Source: Aulostomus chinensis
Taxonomy: Eukaryota > Chordata > Actinopteri > Syngnathiformes > Aulostomidae
Assembly: GCA_037954235.1 (NCBI GenBank)
Contig: JBBMOA010000013.1
Span: 20,499,001 to 20,563,000 of the forward strand
Direction: 5' to 3'
DNA: 64,000 nt
Below are positions 63,423 to 64,000 of this stretch, one piece after another. The notes beneath the pieces are model-generated. The model did no database searches. It had not been told where the DNA came from and was given only the letters and a program-made list of their open reading frames with translations. Positions within the stretch are counted from its first letter, which is position 1. Each line of letters starts with the position of its first letter. The translations under genes were made by a program, and so were the position numbers.

Positions 63423-64000
63423 GGATTTAACGAACATTTCATGAAAAAGAACAAAATTTCCATCTTAATTTGCATTTACTGACCTAATTTAATAAGCTTT
63501 TTCAGATGGAAGCACCCATCAGTGTAGGAAACAAAACAGGTTTGTGTGTTGGGTGGTTGTGACTGTGTTGGGAGGAGAGGATGGTGGTAGCAGGGGGGTT
63601 TGGTTGGTTGCCATAGAGACAAGAGTAGAGAATTATGGGTGGAAGAGGCACTAGGGGTTTATGTTTGTGCAGTTATTGTTCCAATATGTTCGCTTTCCCT
63701 CCTTTGTTGCCTTCCAGAATCAGAAATGATCTTGAGCTCTTGTCACAGGTTTACGTGCTGCCTCTGCTGACGTGTGACCTCTGCAAATACTCCGCCTATT
63801 TTACATATGTATCGGTGTAATGCCTCACTCCGAAGACAGCAGGAGGAATGTTGCATCCTAAGGTGTCATTTACCGTCATTCCATTCATGTCTGCCTATCT
63901 CAGCGAAATACGCATGCACACTATATATTCAAAGACTTAAGGGAAGTGTGATATAAGTGTAAACATTCTAGGATCTTGCAGCTTTCAATTGTGAGATCTA
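63423..64000. other. No gene recognised at the right edge
   Basis: Short open frames only (60-61 codons) and a G-rich patch around 63560-63600. Nothing else specific seen. Confidence 0.45.

Noticed and set aside
1..64000. CRISPR arrays, rRNA genes, prokaryotic operons, integrated viral genes
   Set aside because: No regularly spaced direct repeats, no rRNA-like sequence, no long open frames, and no recognisable viral coding remnants.

Overview
The window looks like gene-poor, AT-rich nuclear DNA from a teleost fish. The evidence is the short interspersed repeats of teleost type (tRNA-derived SINEs ending in GGATGG-type tails), a nested LINE 3' tail, a hAT-like short element whose ends read CTGCAACTAAC, many CA/TG and AT microsatellites, and general CpG depletion. 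Nothing prokaryotic, plasmid-like or viral is visible. There are no operons, CRISPR arrays, rRNA genes or convincing tRNA genes. Open frames are all short (150-160 codons at most), as expected by chance in 64 kb, and none resembles a known protein.

One gene is supported, on the minus strand between about 10.4 and 9.3 kb. A CpG-rich promoter (about 10.31-10.62 kb) carries two CCAAT boxes and a GC box in minus orientation. A short non-coding first exon ends at a near-consensus donor (10313). After an 891-bp intron, exon 2 (9421-9310) begins behind a strong polypyrimidine tract and CAG, has an in-frame stop 12 nt before the ATG, a good Kozak context, 28 codons of charged lysine-rich protein, and a donor in phase 0. 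The next exon was not found in 1-9309, so most or all of that stretch is probably intron 2. The protein family was not recognised.

About 14.1-18.45 kb holds three copies of one SINE subfamily. Two have clean target-site duplications, and one is itself interrupted by a LINE 3' tail. Two further SINEs, at 45.1 and 63.1 kb, share the 3' body but have a different tRNA-like head. Remnants of a family with inverted GGCGGAGGTAA-type ends lie at 6.4, 23.8 and possibly 58.9 kb.

The rest (10.6-64 kb) is intergenic or deep intronic sequence with simple repeats. These include an unusually large set of pure G or C runs of 10-23 bases. Several AT-rich blocks dense in homeodomain or POU-type sites look like conserved non-coding elements, but this is judged from composition only and needs alignment. 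No new gene system was found. The most interesting points are the two-headed SINE family, the poly-C expansions within it, an isolated CpG cluster at 61.3 kb, and two strong inverted repeats at 47.5 and 49.2 kb.
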